A stretch of 64,000 bases of DNA from the IMG/VR virus record IMGVR_UViG_3300034272_001071, positions 1 to 64,000 of that record; one strand, written 5' to 3'. A model generated the notes under the pieces. That model was not told where the DNA came from and did not search any database. It saw nothing but the letters and a program-made list of their open reading frames with translations. The translations under genes and the position numbers were made by a program. Numbering within the stretch: the first letter of the stretch is position 1; the number at the start of each line of letters is the position of its first letter. Of the stretch, positions 35,528 through 42,025 are shown in pieces. This stretch comes from a virus.

Positions 35528-35812
35528 TTATTTATCTTTTTTAGCTATACGTCTTATATGTGTCCTAATACGATGACAATTACTACATACGATCTCACAT
35601 TTAGCAATTTCTTCATCTATCTTCTTTTTAGACAACGTGGGAATAAGTTCCATTACATTTGCATGTTTCTTGCCACGGACGTGGTCAAAATCCATGACAT
35701 AGTATGGATAAAATTTCCCACAGTCTCTACAAGGAGATTTTTCTTTAAGGTCTCTGATATATGTAGCCAGATAAGCCTTCTGCTTGGCTATAGAGAGCTT
35801 TTCGGACTTCAT
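35528..35812 (-). CDS. HNH endonuclease
   Basis: A 94-residue free-standing HNH protein: structural Cys pair CRDCGK near residue 28, the catalytic region YVMDFDHVRGKK with DH, and the second Cys pair CEIVCSNCHRIRTH. It sits directly upstream of a tRNA cluster, a common site for mobile HNH genes. It may be a homing-type nuclease. Start ATG 35812; upstream TTTGCTACAAT is a weak promoter candidate. Confidence 0.85.
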   Translation of the reverse strand: MKSEKLSIAKQKAYLATYIRDLKEKSPCRDCGKFYPYYVMDFDHVRGKKHANVMELIPTLSKKKIDEEIAKCEIVCSNCHRIRTHIRRIAKKDK

Positions 35813-35922
35813 CCTAGGTAATACCTACAAGAGTGTCTCATATGGCTTAATTGTAGCAAAGAAAATTTCTTAGCGTTCCCGCTTTTTAAATTTACAATAT
35901 ATATTAGTCGACTATAATTATA

Positions 35923-36465
35923 TTAGTCTTTATTAGGATGATATTCTCCACCAGAATAAACAATACCTGCTCTAGGAGTTAAAGATTCTACTCCATGCTC
36001 TGTGCCATATTTAATAAATACAATATCTCCTGGTTCAACTAAATATTCGTGAGCTTGACCATCCTGATATAGTGTCCATATGGTTGCACCAACTGTAGTC
36101 CAGTGAATTGTATCTGTTGTATCTGTATGTCTTTTAATTCCACTTAAATCTGTAACTGCTCTATAGTTCTCAGATATAACAAATGTAAATGAATCCTGAG
36201 ATGCTGGGACTTTATCATACACCTTACCCATGAACTCTAAAAACTCTTTAGTCCCCTTCATATGGGATATGTCATGGTGTTCCTTGCAGTGAAGAATATA
36301 GAATCCTTCATAATCTGATCTATAGTTTCCTGCAGTTCTTGAAAATTCGATATAACCTTGCATATCATCCCACGTAGGAGTTACCACAAAAGCTTTCTTA
36401 AATATCTTGTGATTTACGTTAGGATCTTCAATAGCGTCTTTAAATTCTTTTACAAGGTCATCCAT
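35923..36465 (-). CDS. 2-oxoglutarate oxygenase/cupin-family protein 8
   Basis: A 180-residue beta-helix protein with H113-x-D115, H157 and R165, followed by YSGGEYHP. The typical YxNDxYEGG core is absent; EPGDIVFIKYGTEHGV resembles both the distal half of an oxygenase and a cupin motif 2. It could be a metal-dependent oxygenase of another subgroup. TATAAT ends six bases before the ATG, overlapping the end of the SGNH gene, so it has its own leaderless transcript. Confidence 0.65.
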   Translation of the reverse strand: MDDLVKEFKDAIEDPNVNHKIFKKAFVVTPTWDDMQGYIEFSRTAGNYRSDYEGFYILHCKEHHDISHMKGTKEFLEFMGKVYDKVPASQDSFTFVISENYRAVTDLSGIKRHTDTTDTIHWTTVGATIWTLYQDGQAHEYLVEPGDIVFIKYGTEHGVESLTPRAGIVYSGGEYHPNKD

Positions 36466-36477
36466 ATCTATATTATA

Positions 36478-37062
36478 CTATACCCCTGAATTGATTGCAA
36501 TATCTATATATTCTATAAGCTTCAAAGAGTTTGCTAGATTTAAGTGACATCCATCATCTGTATTCTCTGATTTCAATATATTCGTATTAATTGCAGATGG
36601 AGTATCTATAACATTAGGAGCATATTTGTCTAGTGTCGAATAAAAAATATTTTGCTCCTCTAGCCTTTCCTCCAAATAGTATGCTCTTCTATTTTCCCCT
36701 AAAGTAGCTCCAGGCTTAAACTCCCAAGTGAGGTCATCTTCAGCTTGTGGTATAGGCTTTATGAAGAATAGATCATAGTCTTTAAAGTAGTCGACTGATT
36801 TATCAATGTATCTCTTAACAGTATCTTCAGTATTCTTGTATTTAGGTAAACTCTTGCGAATATCAATTTCGCCAAAGTGTAGTAGTATTTTACTACCTAT
36901 AGGTATGTCGACATTTGAATAATCTACGTTATAGCAGTGCTTTCCAGGAAATGCATATAGATCTTTAATATGAACTATCTTTTGATTATTGCTATAAAAT
37001 ACTTCAAATGCTTTAGCTATGCCATTAGCGTGAGAGTCTCCGATTAAAGCTATGTTCTCTAT
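36478..37062 (-). CDS. SGNH/GDSL-type hydrolase with a non-ATG start
   Basis: A fully open frame of about 194 codons with the three SGNH landmarks: block I IGDSH (Ser10 nucleophile), an HFGEID segment at about residue 66 standing for block III, and block V DDGCHLN (Asp170, His173). Such enzymes are esterases/acetylesterases acting on glycans or lipids. No ATG, GTG or TTG precedes the GDSH motif: the frame opens after a TGA, and the only placement is ATA within ATAG, overlapping the upstream stop (or ATC four codons earlier is not better). Start uncertain. Confidence 0.65.
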   Translation of the reverse strand: MENIALIGDSHANGIAKAFEVFYSNNQKIVHIKDLYAFPGKHCYNVDYSNVDIPIGSKILLHFGEIDIRKSLPKYKNTEDTVKRYIDKSVDYFKDYDLFFIKPIPQAEDDLTWEFKPGATLGENRRAYYLEERLEEQNIFYSTLDKYAPNVIDTPSAINTNILKSENTDDGCHLNLANSLKLIEYIDIAINSGV

Positions 37063-37181
37063 TTTGATTCACCGTCTTTACATGCCCTATAGTGGTTATT
37101 CAGTGTCATATGGGCAAATCCAGATCTTACTTCGATTTCCCGCCCACAACTATCACATTTAACAATTCTATTGGATGCCAA
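37059..37181 (-). CDS. C2HC zinc-finger micro-protein
   Basis: A 40-residue protein from a TTG start. CDSC...HMTLNNHYRAC gives two Cys, one or two His and a last Cys spaced as in a small zinc finger. Its stop TAG overlaps the ATA proposed as start of the SGNH gene, so translation may be coupled. No clear SD. Confidence 0.5.
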   Translation of the reverse strand: MASNRIVKCDSCGREIEVRSGFAHMTLNNHYRACKDGESK

Positions 37182-37439
37182 GGTATACTATCCATGAGAT
37201 CATACAAATCCAAGCAAAGTAATTAACATATCGCTTTACTTTATTTACTGTCATATTCTCTATATTCTAGTCAACTAAGATATATATAATATATATAATC
37301 TTTTAATTACATTTCCAGATTTTTAGATTTTAGGAAAGCCCCCCTACCCCCCAAAATTTAAAATCAATTTTGTAGGATAGAGAAGCTACACATTTCCGTC
37401 ATTATGAGTTTCAGTGTAAGCCCCCACAAACCAGCCTTA

Positions 37440-37469
37440 AGTATAACATGATGAAAATTGCTAGGTCAA
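37440..37469 (-). promoter_or_regulatory. Minus-strand promoter toward zinc-finger/SGNH genes
   Basis: TTGACC, 18-base spacer, TATACT. The predicted transcript starts near 37433 and has a 250-base leader with G-rich tracts before the first ORF at 37181. Confidence 0.6.
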
Positions 37470-37479
37470 GAGTTAAAGC

Positions 37480-37691
37480 AAAAAATCCCAAAGATTTCTC
37501 CTTGAGATTTTTTAGTGAGTAAGTGGATTGCCTTTTACCACTAAGAACAAGTCAACAGCTCAATTAGATCCGCTTTAGTTCTACTAAGAGTTTAGATCAC
37601 TAATCCTACCTGTTAAGGCCTCTTATGCAATTCCGCCTTGTTGACAAGGAGAATTTCTGCCATACTCCAGCTCGTCCGTCGATTTGCTGTT
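37480..37691 (-). ncRNA. Candidate structured non-coding RNA, about 212 nt
   Basis: Begins about seven bases after TTGACT-N18-TATAAT and ends at an intrinsic terminator. It contains a 15-bp near-perfect hairpin (37627-37660: GCAATTCCGCCTTGT with its complement), AGTGG...CCACT, and a long-range ATTA-GATC/GATC-TAAT pairing. No ORF with an SD is present. I do not recognise tmRNA, RNase P or 6S hallmarks. Confidence 0.55.
37482..37513. terminator. Bidirectional terminator hairpin
   Basis: AAATC-CAA paired with TTG-GATTT; T-runs follow on both strands (TTTTTT on each side). It ends the minus-strand RNA and can stop read-through from the right. Confidence 0.7.
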
Positions 37692-37697
37692 AAATAA

Positions 37698-37727
37698 ATT
37701 ATATCATACAGATAATATTCTAGTCAA
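37698..37727 (-). promoter_or_regulatory. Minus-strand promoter of the structured RNA
   Basis: TTGACT, 18-base spacer, TATAAT. The -35 lies within the palindrome CTAGTCAACTAG. Confidence 0.65.
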
Positions 37728-37843
37728 CTAGTATTTCAGATTTATGAAAATGTTAATATAGATTTTATTTGTATGATCCAGGGTTTTAGAATGTCCGATT
37801 TGTCTATATAGTGCGCCCATAGATTATTAACTCTGAGCGTGAA

Positions 37844-37859
37844 TGTGATGCTAATCACA
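37844..37859. promoter_or_regulatory. CRP-like palindrome 1
   Basis: TGTGATGCTAATCACA, perfect TGTGA-N6-TCACA, about 75 bases upstream of the expected start of the first early plus-strand transcript. Confidence 0.7.
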
Positions 37860-37897
37860 AAAATAGTTTGAGAATACTTGCCAGTAACCCCCCTAAA

Positions 37898-37925
37898 TGT
37901 CAGTGCCCCGTGTTAGGCTTATAGT
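37898..37925 (+). promoter_or_regulatory. TGTCAG promoter, atypical first member
   Basis: AAATGTCAGTGCC as in the series, but the hexamer at N10 is TAGGCT; a better TATAGT lies six bases further (N16). Drives the 37969 gene, whose SD is AAAGGAG. Confidence 0.45.
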
Positions 37926-37968
37926 ATAAAGAAAGTAAGAAAGTCTTACTAAAGAAAGGAGTCAGATA

Positions 37969-38139
37969 ATGACTCAACTAACAGAAACTCTGTATAGCAC
38001 AATCGTGCACGATTTCCACAATGGTGGAGTAAAGTCCTCATATGGACTAAATGCCTACACACGCAAGGCTCTATTGCGTGATTTACTAAGTAGCAAGGCT
38101 TGCTACTGTATCAACTGTATAGATAAGGAGTCTAAATAA
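37969..38139 (+). CDS. Small hypothetical protein, early region
   Basis: A 56-residue protein ending with a Cys-rich tail (ACYCINCID), perhaps half of a zinc site. SD AAAGGAG is 9 bases before the ATG. First gene of the plus-strand early region; its stop overlaps the next ATG (TAATG). Confidence 0.6.
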   Translation: MTQLTETLYSTIVHDFHNGGVKSSYGLNAYTRKALLRDLLSSKACYCINCIDKESK

Positions 38140-38291
38140 TGACTAATAGAATTTGGGAAAGTCGTAACGACTATCAGACTAATAGCGACTATGTCGCTTG
38201 CTCTAGCGGTTGCGGTAGAGTAACCGCTTGGACTCTATGCGTAATGTGTGGCGGTAACTACGCTACACACGCCCTAGTAAATGTGGGCTAA
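38139..38291 (+). CDS. Zinc-ribbon micro-protein
   Basis: A 50-residue protein with CSSGC and CVMCGG as two zinc-binding knuckles 18 residues apart. It shares its start with the upstream stop. Typical for the many zinc ribbons in this genome. Confidence 0.6.
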   Translation: MTNRIWESRNDYQTNSDYVACSSGCGRVTAWTLCVMCGGNYATHALVNVG

Positions 38292-38325
38292 CTCACATAC
38301 ACACTAACGGCGTGTCGCTTGATAA

Positions 38326-38347
38326 TGTCAGACCGATACGCTACAAT
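38326..38347 (+). promoter_or_regulatory. TGTCAG-N10-TACAAT promoter
   Basis: Exact series spacing. It also shows TTGATA 17 bases upstream of the -10. Drives the 38384 gene (SD AACGAAAGAAG). Confidence 0.75.
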
Positions 38348-38383
38348 TTCACACATAACCTACTAACGAAAGAAGAACAGATA

Positions 38384-38578
38384 ATGATGACTAAATGGGA
38401 TACTATCCAAGCAGATGTAAGCGATGCTTATGTTTATCTTGATGAAGAAGAAGCGTATAACAATGCGCTAAATAATGAAGATGAAGAAGATTTTTTCGGA
38501 TTTTCTAAGGCTATTGAGTTAGACCATCTTACAGATGAAGAATTAGATAATGTCGCTACTATGTTAGGAATAAAATAA
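38384..38578 (+). CDS. Small acidic hypothetical protein
   Basis: A 64-residue protein with a run of Glu/Asp (DEEEAYNNALNNEDEEDF), pI clearly acidic, possibly a DNA mimic or partner protein, but that is speculation. SD AACGAAAGAAG of the shared leader type precedes ATGATG. The first ATG at 38384 is taken. Confidence 0.65.
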   Translation: MMTKWDTIQADVSDAYVYLDEEEAYNNALNNEDEEDFFGFSKAIELDHLTDEELDNVATMLGIK

Positions 38579-38731
38579 ATGACTATCACTTACTCACTAT
38601 GGCAAGGCTCGCAACTACTAAGCGTAGATAACAAGGCTAATAGCGCAGATGAATTGCTAAATGTAATGACCGAACTAAATAAACTAGGTAAAGGATTTAC
38701 CTACAATGTAAGAGGAGTAGAGGTAAAATAA
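38579..38731 (+). CDS. Small hypothetical protein
   Basis: A 50-residue protein starting at the base after the upstream stop and sharing its own stop with the next ATG (TAATG). Sequence SLWQGSQLLSVDNKANS...TYNVRGVEV looks like a small alpha/beta unit. Function unknown. Confidence 0.6.
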   Translation: MTITYSLWQGSQLLSVDNKANSADELLNVMTELNKLGKGFTYNVRGVEVK

Positions 38732-38886
38732 TGATACCTAACGGATTAGAGTTATACATAACAAGCGACTACGGATTAGAGTTAGATAGTTTTCTAGGCG
38801 CTATCTATTTACCTTGGCACACTATTGCTATTATCACCGCCCTAGTAATCGGCTATAAGATTTATAAGAGAAAGAAGAATAAGTAA
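38731..38886 (+). CDS. Small membrane protein
   Basis: A 51-residue protein with one hydrophobic helix (WHTIAIITALVIGYKIY) followed by a positive tail (KRKKNK), predicted to have an outside N-terminus and inside C-terminus. Coupled to both neighbours by overlap. Confidence 0.65.
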   Translation: MIPNGLELYITSDYGLELDSFLGAIYLPWHTIAIITALVIGYKIYKRKKNK

Positions 38887-39014
38887 TGACTACTAACCGC
38901 ATACTAACTACGCTAGTGCAATTAGGTATTGGGATCCCCGCCCTATATATGGCTCGCCTAATGTGGGCAGACCTAAAAGAAGATGTGAGGGAAGTCATAA
39001 AAGATTTTCGCTAA
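38886..39014 (+). CDS. Small, possibly membrane-associated protein
   Basis: A 42-residue protein with an amphipathic/hydrophobic N-terminal half (ILTTLVQLGIGIPALYMARLMW) and a charged tail. Last gene of the overlapped set. Confidence 0.55.
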   Translation: MTTNRILTTLVQLGIGIPALYMARLMWADLKEDVREVIKDFR

Positions 39015-39146
39015 ATAACGGCGTGTCGGCTTGACAAAATCAAGCTGGCCCGCAAAGGCACGGGGTCGGGCGTGTCGTTACGGATTTGTTATAAAAAACC
39101 CTGAATTCTGCGGCGTGTCGATTTGACAGACAAATCGGACATTTTG

Positions 39147-39162
39147 TGTGATGCTTATCACA
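39147..39162. promoter_or_regulatory. CRP-like palindrome 2
   Basis: TGTGATGCTTATCACA, one of two tandem copies 23 bases apart. Confidence 0.7.
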
Positions 39163-39169
39163 TAACTTG

Positions 39170-39185
39170 TGTGATGCTTATCACA
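39170..39185. promoter_or_regulatory. CRP-like palindrome 3
   Basis: TGTGATGCTTATCACA, centred about 83 bases before the expected transcription start. Confidence 0.7.
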
Positions 39186-39232
39186 AAGCCCACGCTCCAA
39201 ATAGTGAGACAAACCCTTGCCAAATTGGAAAA

Positions 39233-39254
39233 TGTCAGTCCGTTCGTGTATAAT
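39233..39254 (+). promoter_or_regulatory. TGTCAG-N10-TATAAT promoter
   Basis: AAAATGTCAG, 10 bases, TATAAT. Drives the 39290 gene; its leader begins with ACAACAAACGAAAG. Confidence 0.8.
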
Positions 39255-39289
39255 TCCATACATAACAACAAACGAAAGAAGGTCTGCCA

Positions 39290-39496
39290 ATGGCTACCAA
39301 ACTATACACAATCGAAAGCCTACTTGTAGGAAAAAACTATCGCTCAAACTCTCGCCACTTTTCAGGCGAAATCGTTTCTGCTGAACCTCGCCCTGAAATT
39401 TACTACGGCGAAAAAACCGAAGCGTATCTAATCGAAATTCGCACGGGCGGTCTGCGAAATAAATTCGCAACAATCGCAGTAAAGGTTGGTGAATAA
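39290..39496 (+). CDS. Small beta-rich hypothetical protein
   Basis: A 68-residue protein: VGKNYRSNSRHFSGEIVSAE, then YLIEIRTGGLRNKFATIAVKVG. The arrangement (G-x-Y/F...G-x-I...) resembles small SH3/KOW-like barrels, as do two later proteins in this region. SD AACGAAAGAAGG. Confidence 0.65.
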   Translation: MATKLYTIESLLVGKNYRSNSRHFSGEIVSAEPRPEIYYGEKTEAYLIEIRTGGLRNKFATIAVKVGE

Positions 39497-39498
39497 TA

Positions 39499-39624
39499 AT
39501 GGGACACATCGAAATTTTTCGCATAAATGAAAATGGTGCTGGCTGGGTAGATTTATCCGAAGCCACTCCAGATGAGTTATTTCAAATCGAAATCGGATTA
39601 CTAAACGAAGGAGCGTTCGAATGA
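39499..39624 (+). CDS. Micro-protein
   Basis: A 41-residue ORF directly after the previous gene; its TGA overlaps the next ATG (ATGA). Charged, no motif. Confidence 0.5.
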   Translation: MGHIEIFRINENGAGWVDLSEATPDELFQIEIGLLNEGAFE

Positions 39625-39743
39625 ACCTAGACGAATTCAAAAAGCACGTTATCGCACAACGTGAAGCAAGCAAGGCGGAAGCCTTGTCAGTCCTATCTGC
39701 TACAATTACCAAAACAAACGAAAGGGAAAACCTAAATGGCTAA
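39621..39743 (+). CDS. Micro-protein carrying an internal promoter
   Basis: A 40-residue helical ORF linked by ATGA to the upstream gene. Its 3' half contains the TGTCAG promoter and SD of the next gene, so the codons TTGTCAGTCCTATCTGCTAC are doubly used. Confidence 0.5.
   Translation: MNLDEFKKHVIAQREASKAEALSVLSATITKTNERENLNG
39685..39706 (+). promoter_or_regulatory. TGTCAG-N10-TACAAT promoter (internal)
   Basis: Lies within the coding sequence of the preceding micro-protein. The SD AACGAAAGGG follows, then the ATG at 39736. Confidence 0.75.
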
Positions 39744-39900
39744 AGTAAAAGAATACATAGAAATAATCGCAGCGAATTGCGATGAGTGCGGTGGTGCTGG
39801 TTTCTTATTTTGGGGAAATGAAAATAACTATGATGTAGAGCCTTGCTCTTGCGTAGATGAAATCTCTGATGAACTAACACTAGATTGGGTAAATAACTAA
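39736..39900 (+). CDS. DnaJ-type zinc-knuckle protein
   Basis: A 54-residue acidic protein with CDECGGAG and CSCVD, resembling half of a DnaJ/ribosomal zinc ribbon. Own internal promoter and shared leader. Confidence 0.6.
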   Translation: MAKVKEYIEIIAANCDECGGAGFLFWGNENNYDVEPCSCVDEISDELTLDWVNN

Positions 39901-40103
39901 TGTATAAACTAACTTGCGCTTATGATAGCAACGCTCCCCACTGGTCTGCCGAATACGAAAACGAATTTGGTGCGTGGGAAAACTTTTTCCGCTTTACCGA
40001 TTGGGGTTCTGCTAATGAATACTCAACTGTAAATTTATTTACACCAACTGGCAAATGCTACACTAAATTATTTTATCGTTCAGGAGAGGTCGTAGTAAAA
40101 TGA
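39900..40103 (+). CDS. Small aromatic-rich hypothetical protein
   Basis: A 67-residue protein with many Trp/Phe/Tyr (HWSAEYENEFGAWENFFRFTDW). Start overlaps the upstream stop by one base. Function unknown. Confidence 0.6.
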   Translation: MYKLTCAYDSNAPHWSAEYENEFGAWENFFRFTDWGSANEYSTVNLFTPTGKCYTKLFYRSGEVVVK

Positions 40104-40291
40104 TGACTAGAAAAGATTACATCGCAACCGCAGAAATTCTAAAGTATGCGAGCAATAAAACTCACCCCGCTTTATTTTCTAAAATCGTAAATGATTTTGC
40201 GGAAATGTTTGCGAAAGATAATGAGCGATTTGATGTAAAAAGATTTCACGAAGCGAGTGGGTATAATGTTCCTAACTTCAGTTCAAGATAA
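40100..40291 (+). CDS. Small helical hypothetical protein
   Basis: A 63-residue protein overlapping its neighbour by four bases (ATGA), helical with alternating charges. Similar short proteins lie in actinophage early regions. Confidence 0.6.
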   Translation: MMTRKDYIATAEILKYASNKTHPALFSKIVNDFAEMFAKDNERFDVKRFHEASGYNVPNFSSR

Positions 40292-40397
40292 AGTAAAACG
40301 CATTCAGGAATTGCGTCGCAGTAATGCGGCGCAACCTGTTCGCAATAAAAAAAAATACACACGCAAGATCAAACATAAAAATAAATTAAATTCTTAA
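40266..40397 (+). CDS. Small basic protein
   Basis: A 43-residue protein, 40 percent Lys/Arg/Asn in its tail (NKKKYTRKIKHKNK), overlapping the preceding gene by 26 bases. Possibly nucleic-acid binding. No clear SD. Confidence 0.4.
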   Translation: MFLTSVQDKVKRIQELRRSNAAQPVRNKKKYTRKIKHKNKLNS

Positions 40398-40540
40398 TTG
40401 TCGACAAATGCCCGCAGAGCTGCGGAGTCGGGCGTGTCGTTACGGGTGTGATATAAAACACCCTAGATTCTGGGGCGTGTTTCAAAAAATGTCAGTGCCC
40501 TATGGTATTATTCTCTTAAATCGAACGAAAGGTCCAACTA
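40398..40540 (+). other. Intergenic regulatory module
   Basis: Hairpin CCGCAG-AG-CTGCGG, two GGCGTGT copies, TTACGG...CCCTAGATTCTG module, an inverted repeat GGGTGT-N8-ACACCC (40444-40463) and a TGTCAG promoter. Confidence 0.6.
40490..40511 (+). promoter_or_regulatory. TGTCAG-N10-TATTAT promoter
   Basis: Series spacing exact. Leader contains AACGAAAGG; drives the 40541 gene. Confidence 0.8.
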
Positions 40541-40750
40541 ATGGAACAAATTACCGTTGCTTGCTTAAACTCTGAAATCTGTGGCTCAACTATGACTTTT
40601 GATAATGAGTCTGATTATGAAGTCTTTGGCGATGACTATATGTGTGCCGAATGTTATGATTCCGAAGAAATGGAATTCTATGAACTAACTGGCTGGTCCG
40701 ATTCCGACGCCCTTGCGTCTGCAGGACACGGAATGGATGAGGATTACTAA
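40541..40750 (+). CDS. Small acidic zinc-site protein
   Basis: A 69-residue protein with C9...C14 and CAEC (residues 34-37), a likely small zinc ribbon, and an acidic tail. SD AACGAAAGG. Confidence 0.65.
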   Translation: MEQITVACLNSEICGSTMTFDNESDYEVFGDDYMCAECYDSEEMEFYELTGWSDSDALASAGHGMDEDY

Positions 40751-40751
40751 T

Positions 40752-41501
40752 ATGTCAGATCTAACCGCTATAATTACCCCTATGAAATTAAAACGTTCAA
40801 ATGATCGAAAGGTGGCTAACCTTGTCACAAAAAATGGAAAGCAAGCAGCAATTGCCAACACGTTTGGCCTACCCGCAGGAAAAGATTTTTCATGTCCTGG
40901 TGCTACGTCTATCTGCGAGACTGTTTGCTATGCAGGCAAGCTTGAAAAGCTATTCCCAGGAGTAAAAACTAATCTTCTTCATAACTGGGAGCTCCTACGT
41001 AATGCAGACATGGACGCCATGTTGCTATTGCTTGATGAGATGATTGTTGACTTTGTCAATGATTGTGAAAAGAAAGAGGCACCTAAGTTATTCCGTATCC
41101 ACTGGGACGGCGATTTCTTTAACGATACCTACGCATATGCGTGGAAGACTATTATCATGAACCACCCAGATATTCAATTCTGGGTTTATACTCGTGTTAA
41201 GTCTGCAGCGCTTATTCTTAAGAATGTATCTAATCTTTCACTTTATTATTCAACGGATGATGAGAATAAAGAGATTGCACACGATTTAAAACTTAATGAC
41301 GGTATACGACTTGCTTACCTTGGCAAAACTTTTGCGCTTACTGAAAACACAATGAAAGAATTAACTGGTAAGCCTGGTGCTAAGTGTCCTGAGAATATGA
41401 AGAGCATTCCACTTATTAGCAATGCAGGGTCCGCATGTGTTTCATGTGGCCTATGTGTCTACGGTAAAGCGGATATTAGATTTAGCGCAACTAAGAAATG
41501 A
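40752..41501 (+). CDS. gp88-family phage protein
   Basis: About 249 residues of the family named after mycobacteriophage gene product 88. Visible marks: FSCPGATSICETVCYAG near residue 50, FRIHWDGDFFNDTYAYAW near 115, FWVYTRVKS near 140, and a late Cys cluster (CPENMK, CVSCGLCVYGK). The Cys groups suggest a metal or Fe-S centre. Function unknown. Two starts are plausible: ATG 40752, or ATG 40782 (MKLKRSND), which lies seven bases after an internal TGTCAG-N10-TATAAT and would be leaderless. Confidence 0.75.
   Translation: MSDLTAIITPMKLKRSNDRKVANLVTKNGKQAAIANTFGLPAGKDFSCPGATSICETVCYAGKLEKLFPGVKTNLLHNWELLRNADMDAMLLLLDEMIVDFVNDCEKKEAPKLFRIHWDGDFFNDTYAYAWKTIIMNHPDIQFWVYTRVKSAALILKNVSNLSLYYSTDDENKEIAHDLKLNDGIRLAYLGKTFALTENTMKELTGKPGAKCPENMKSIPLISNAGSACVSCGLCVYGKADIRFSATKK
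40753..40774 (+). promoter_or_regulatory. TGTCAG-N10-TATAAT promoter overlapping the gp88 start
   Basis: The codons for MSDLTAII contain the full promoter. A transcript from it begins at about 40782, an in-frame ATG. Confidence 0.65.
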
Positions 41502-41510
41502 GAAAATAAA

Positions 41511-41636
41511 ATGGCCGAACTAAAGTACTTTAATGCATTAATAAATTCCGTGGTTGGTAATGATGAAGAAAGAAAAACCGCTAAAGAATATTTAGCGGAG
41601 GTGGATCCTGAAGTCTGGGGAGATTCTCTAGACTGA
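41511..41636 (+). CDS. Micro-protein
   Basis: A 41-residue acidic helical ORF nine bases after gp88, SD GAGAAAAT weak. Followed by a terminator hairpin. Confidence 0.5.
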   Translation: MAELKYFNALINSVVGNDEERKTAKEYLAEVDPEVWGDSLD

Positions 41637-41640
41637 AGGG

Positions 41641-41660
41641 CCCGCAACACTGCGGGGTTT
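41641..41660 (+). terminator. Intrinsic terminator CCCGCA-N4-TGCGGG
   Basis: Six-base-pair GC stem then GTTTT. It begins five bases after the upstream stop and starts an intergenic module repeated at 43996. Confidence 0.7.
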
Positions 41661-41690
41661 TCCACAGGCTTACGGCTTAGTTGTGGATAA
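41658..41690. repeat. DnaA-box-like inverted pair in intergenic module
   Basis: TTTTCCACA (41658-41666) and, inverted, TTATCCACA (41682-41690, read on the minus strand), flanking GGCTTACGGCTTAG. A perfect DnaA-box consensus in one arm. Confidence 0.55.
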
Positions 41691-41700
41691 CCCTGAATTT

Positions 41701-41716
41701 TGTGAGAAAACTCACA
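41701..41716. promoter_or_regulatory. CRP-like palindrome 4
   Basis: TGTGAGAAAACTCACA, about 70 bases upstream of the expected start of the next transcript. Confidence 0.65.
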
Positions 41717-41749
41717 AAAGCTGCGACACGCCGAGGATGTGTTAGCAAA

Positions 41750-41771
41750 TGTCGGTGGCCTAGTGTAAAAT
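41750..41771 (+). promoter_or_regulatory. TGTCGG-N10-TAAAAT promoter
   Basis: One mismatch in the upstream element (TGTCGG), spacing kept. Leader AACGAAAGG; drives the 41801 gene. Confidence 0.7.
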
Positions 41772-41800
41772 ACCATTATTCCAACAACGAAAGGTAACAA

Positions 41801-42025
41801 ATGTCTAATCTAATGAAGGTTCCACACACAGTAGTTTTTGAGGCAATTATTGACTTGGATAAAATCCCTGCAAATCTATTGCCTGCACTAATCAACCTAC
41901 CACAATCTGAAATTGAAAAGATGTGCAAGGGTGCAACCATTCACGCTCTTGGTATGTCTAATACTCTTGAAGTAGCAAATGAAAATAACACTTGGGCAGA
42001 ATTGACAGTAAAGGGAAATATCTAA
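41801..42025 (+). CDS. Small hypothetical protein
   Basis: A 74-residue protein: a beta strand start (HTVVFEAIIDLDKIP), helical middle, beta end. Shared leader SD AACGAAAGG. Stop overlaps next ATG by one base. Confidence 0.65.
   Translation: MSNLMKVPHTVVFEAIIDLDKIPANLLPALINLPQSEIEKMCKGATIHALGMSNTLEVANENNTWAELTVKGNI

Larger units (their letters stand above)
37182..37968. other. Long intergenic control region between divergent transcription units
   Basis: 787 bases without a convincing protein gene. Contents: two minus-strand promoters of the TTGAC-type with 18-base spacers (37440-37469 and 37698-37727), a likely structured minus-strand RNA (37480-37691), a bidirectional terminator hairpin, G-rich tracts on the minus strand (37347-37366), one CRP-like palindrome (37844-37859), and the first member of the plus-strand TGTCAG promoter series. 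The phrase TATTCTAGTCAACTA occurs twice (37263 and 37715). Confidence 0.7.
39015..39289 (+). other. Intergenic regulatory module
   Basis: 275 bases with no gene. Contains three copies of GGCGTGTCG, a TTACGG...CCCTGAATTCTG module (39079-39106), two tandem CRP-like palindromes and a TGTCAG promoter, in this order. Confidence 0.7.

Noticed and set aside
37182-37968. tmRNA or RNase P RNA in the large gap
   Set aside because: No tRNA-like end or conserved core of either RNA could be seen.
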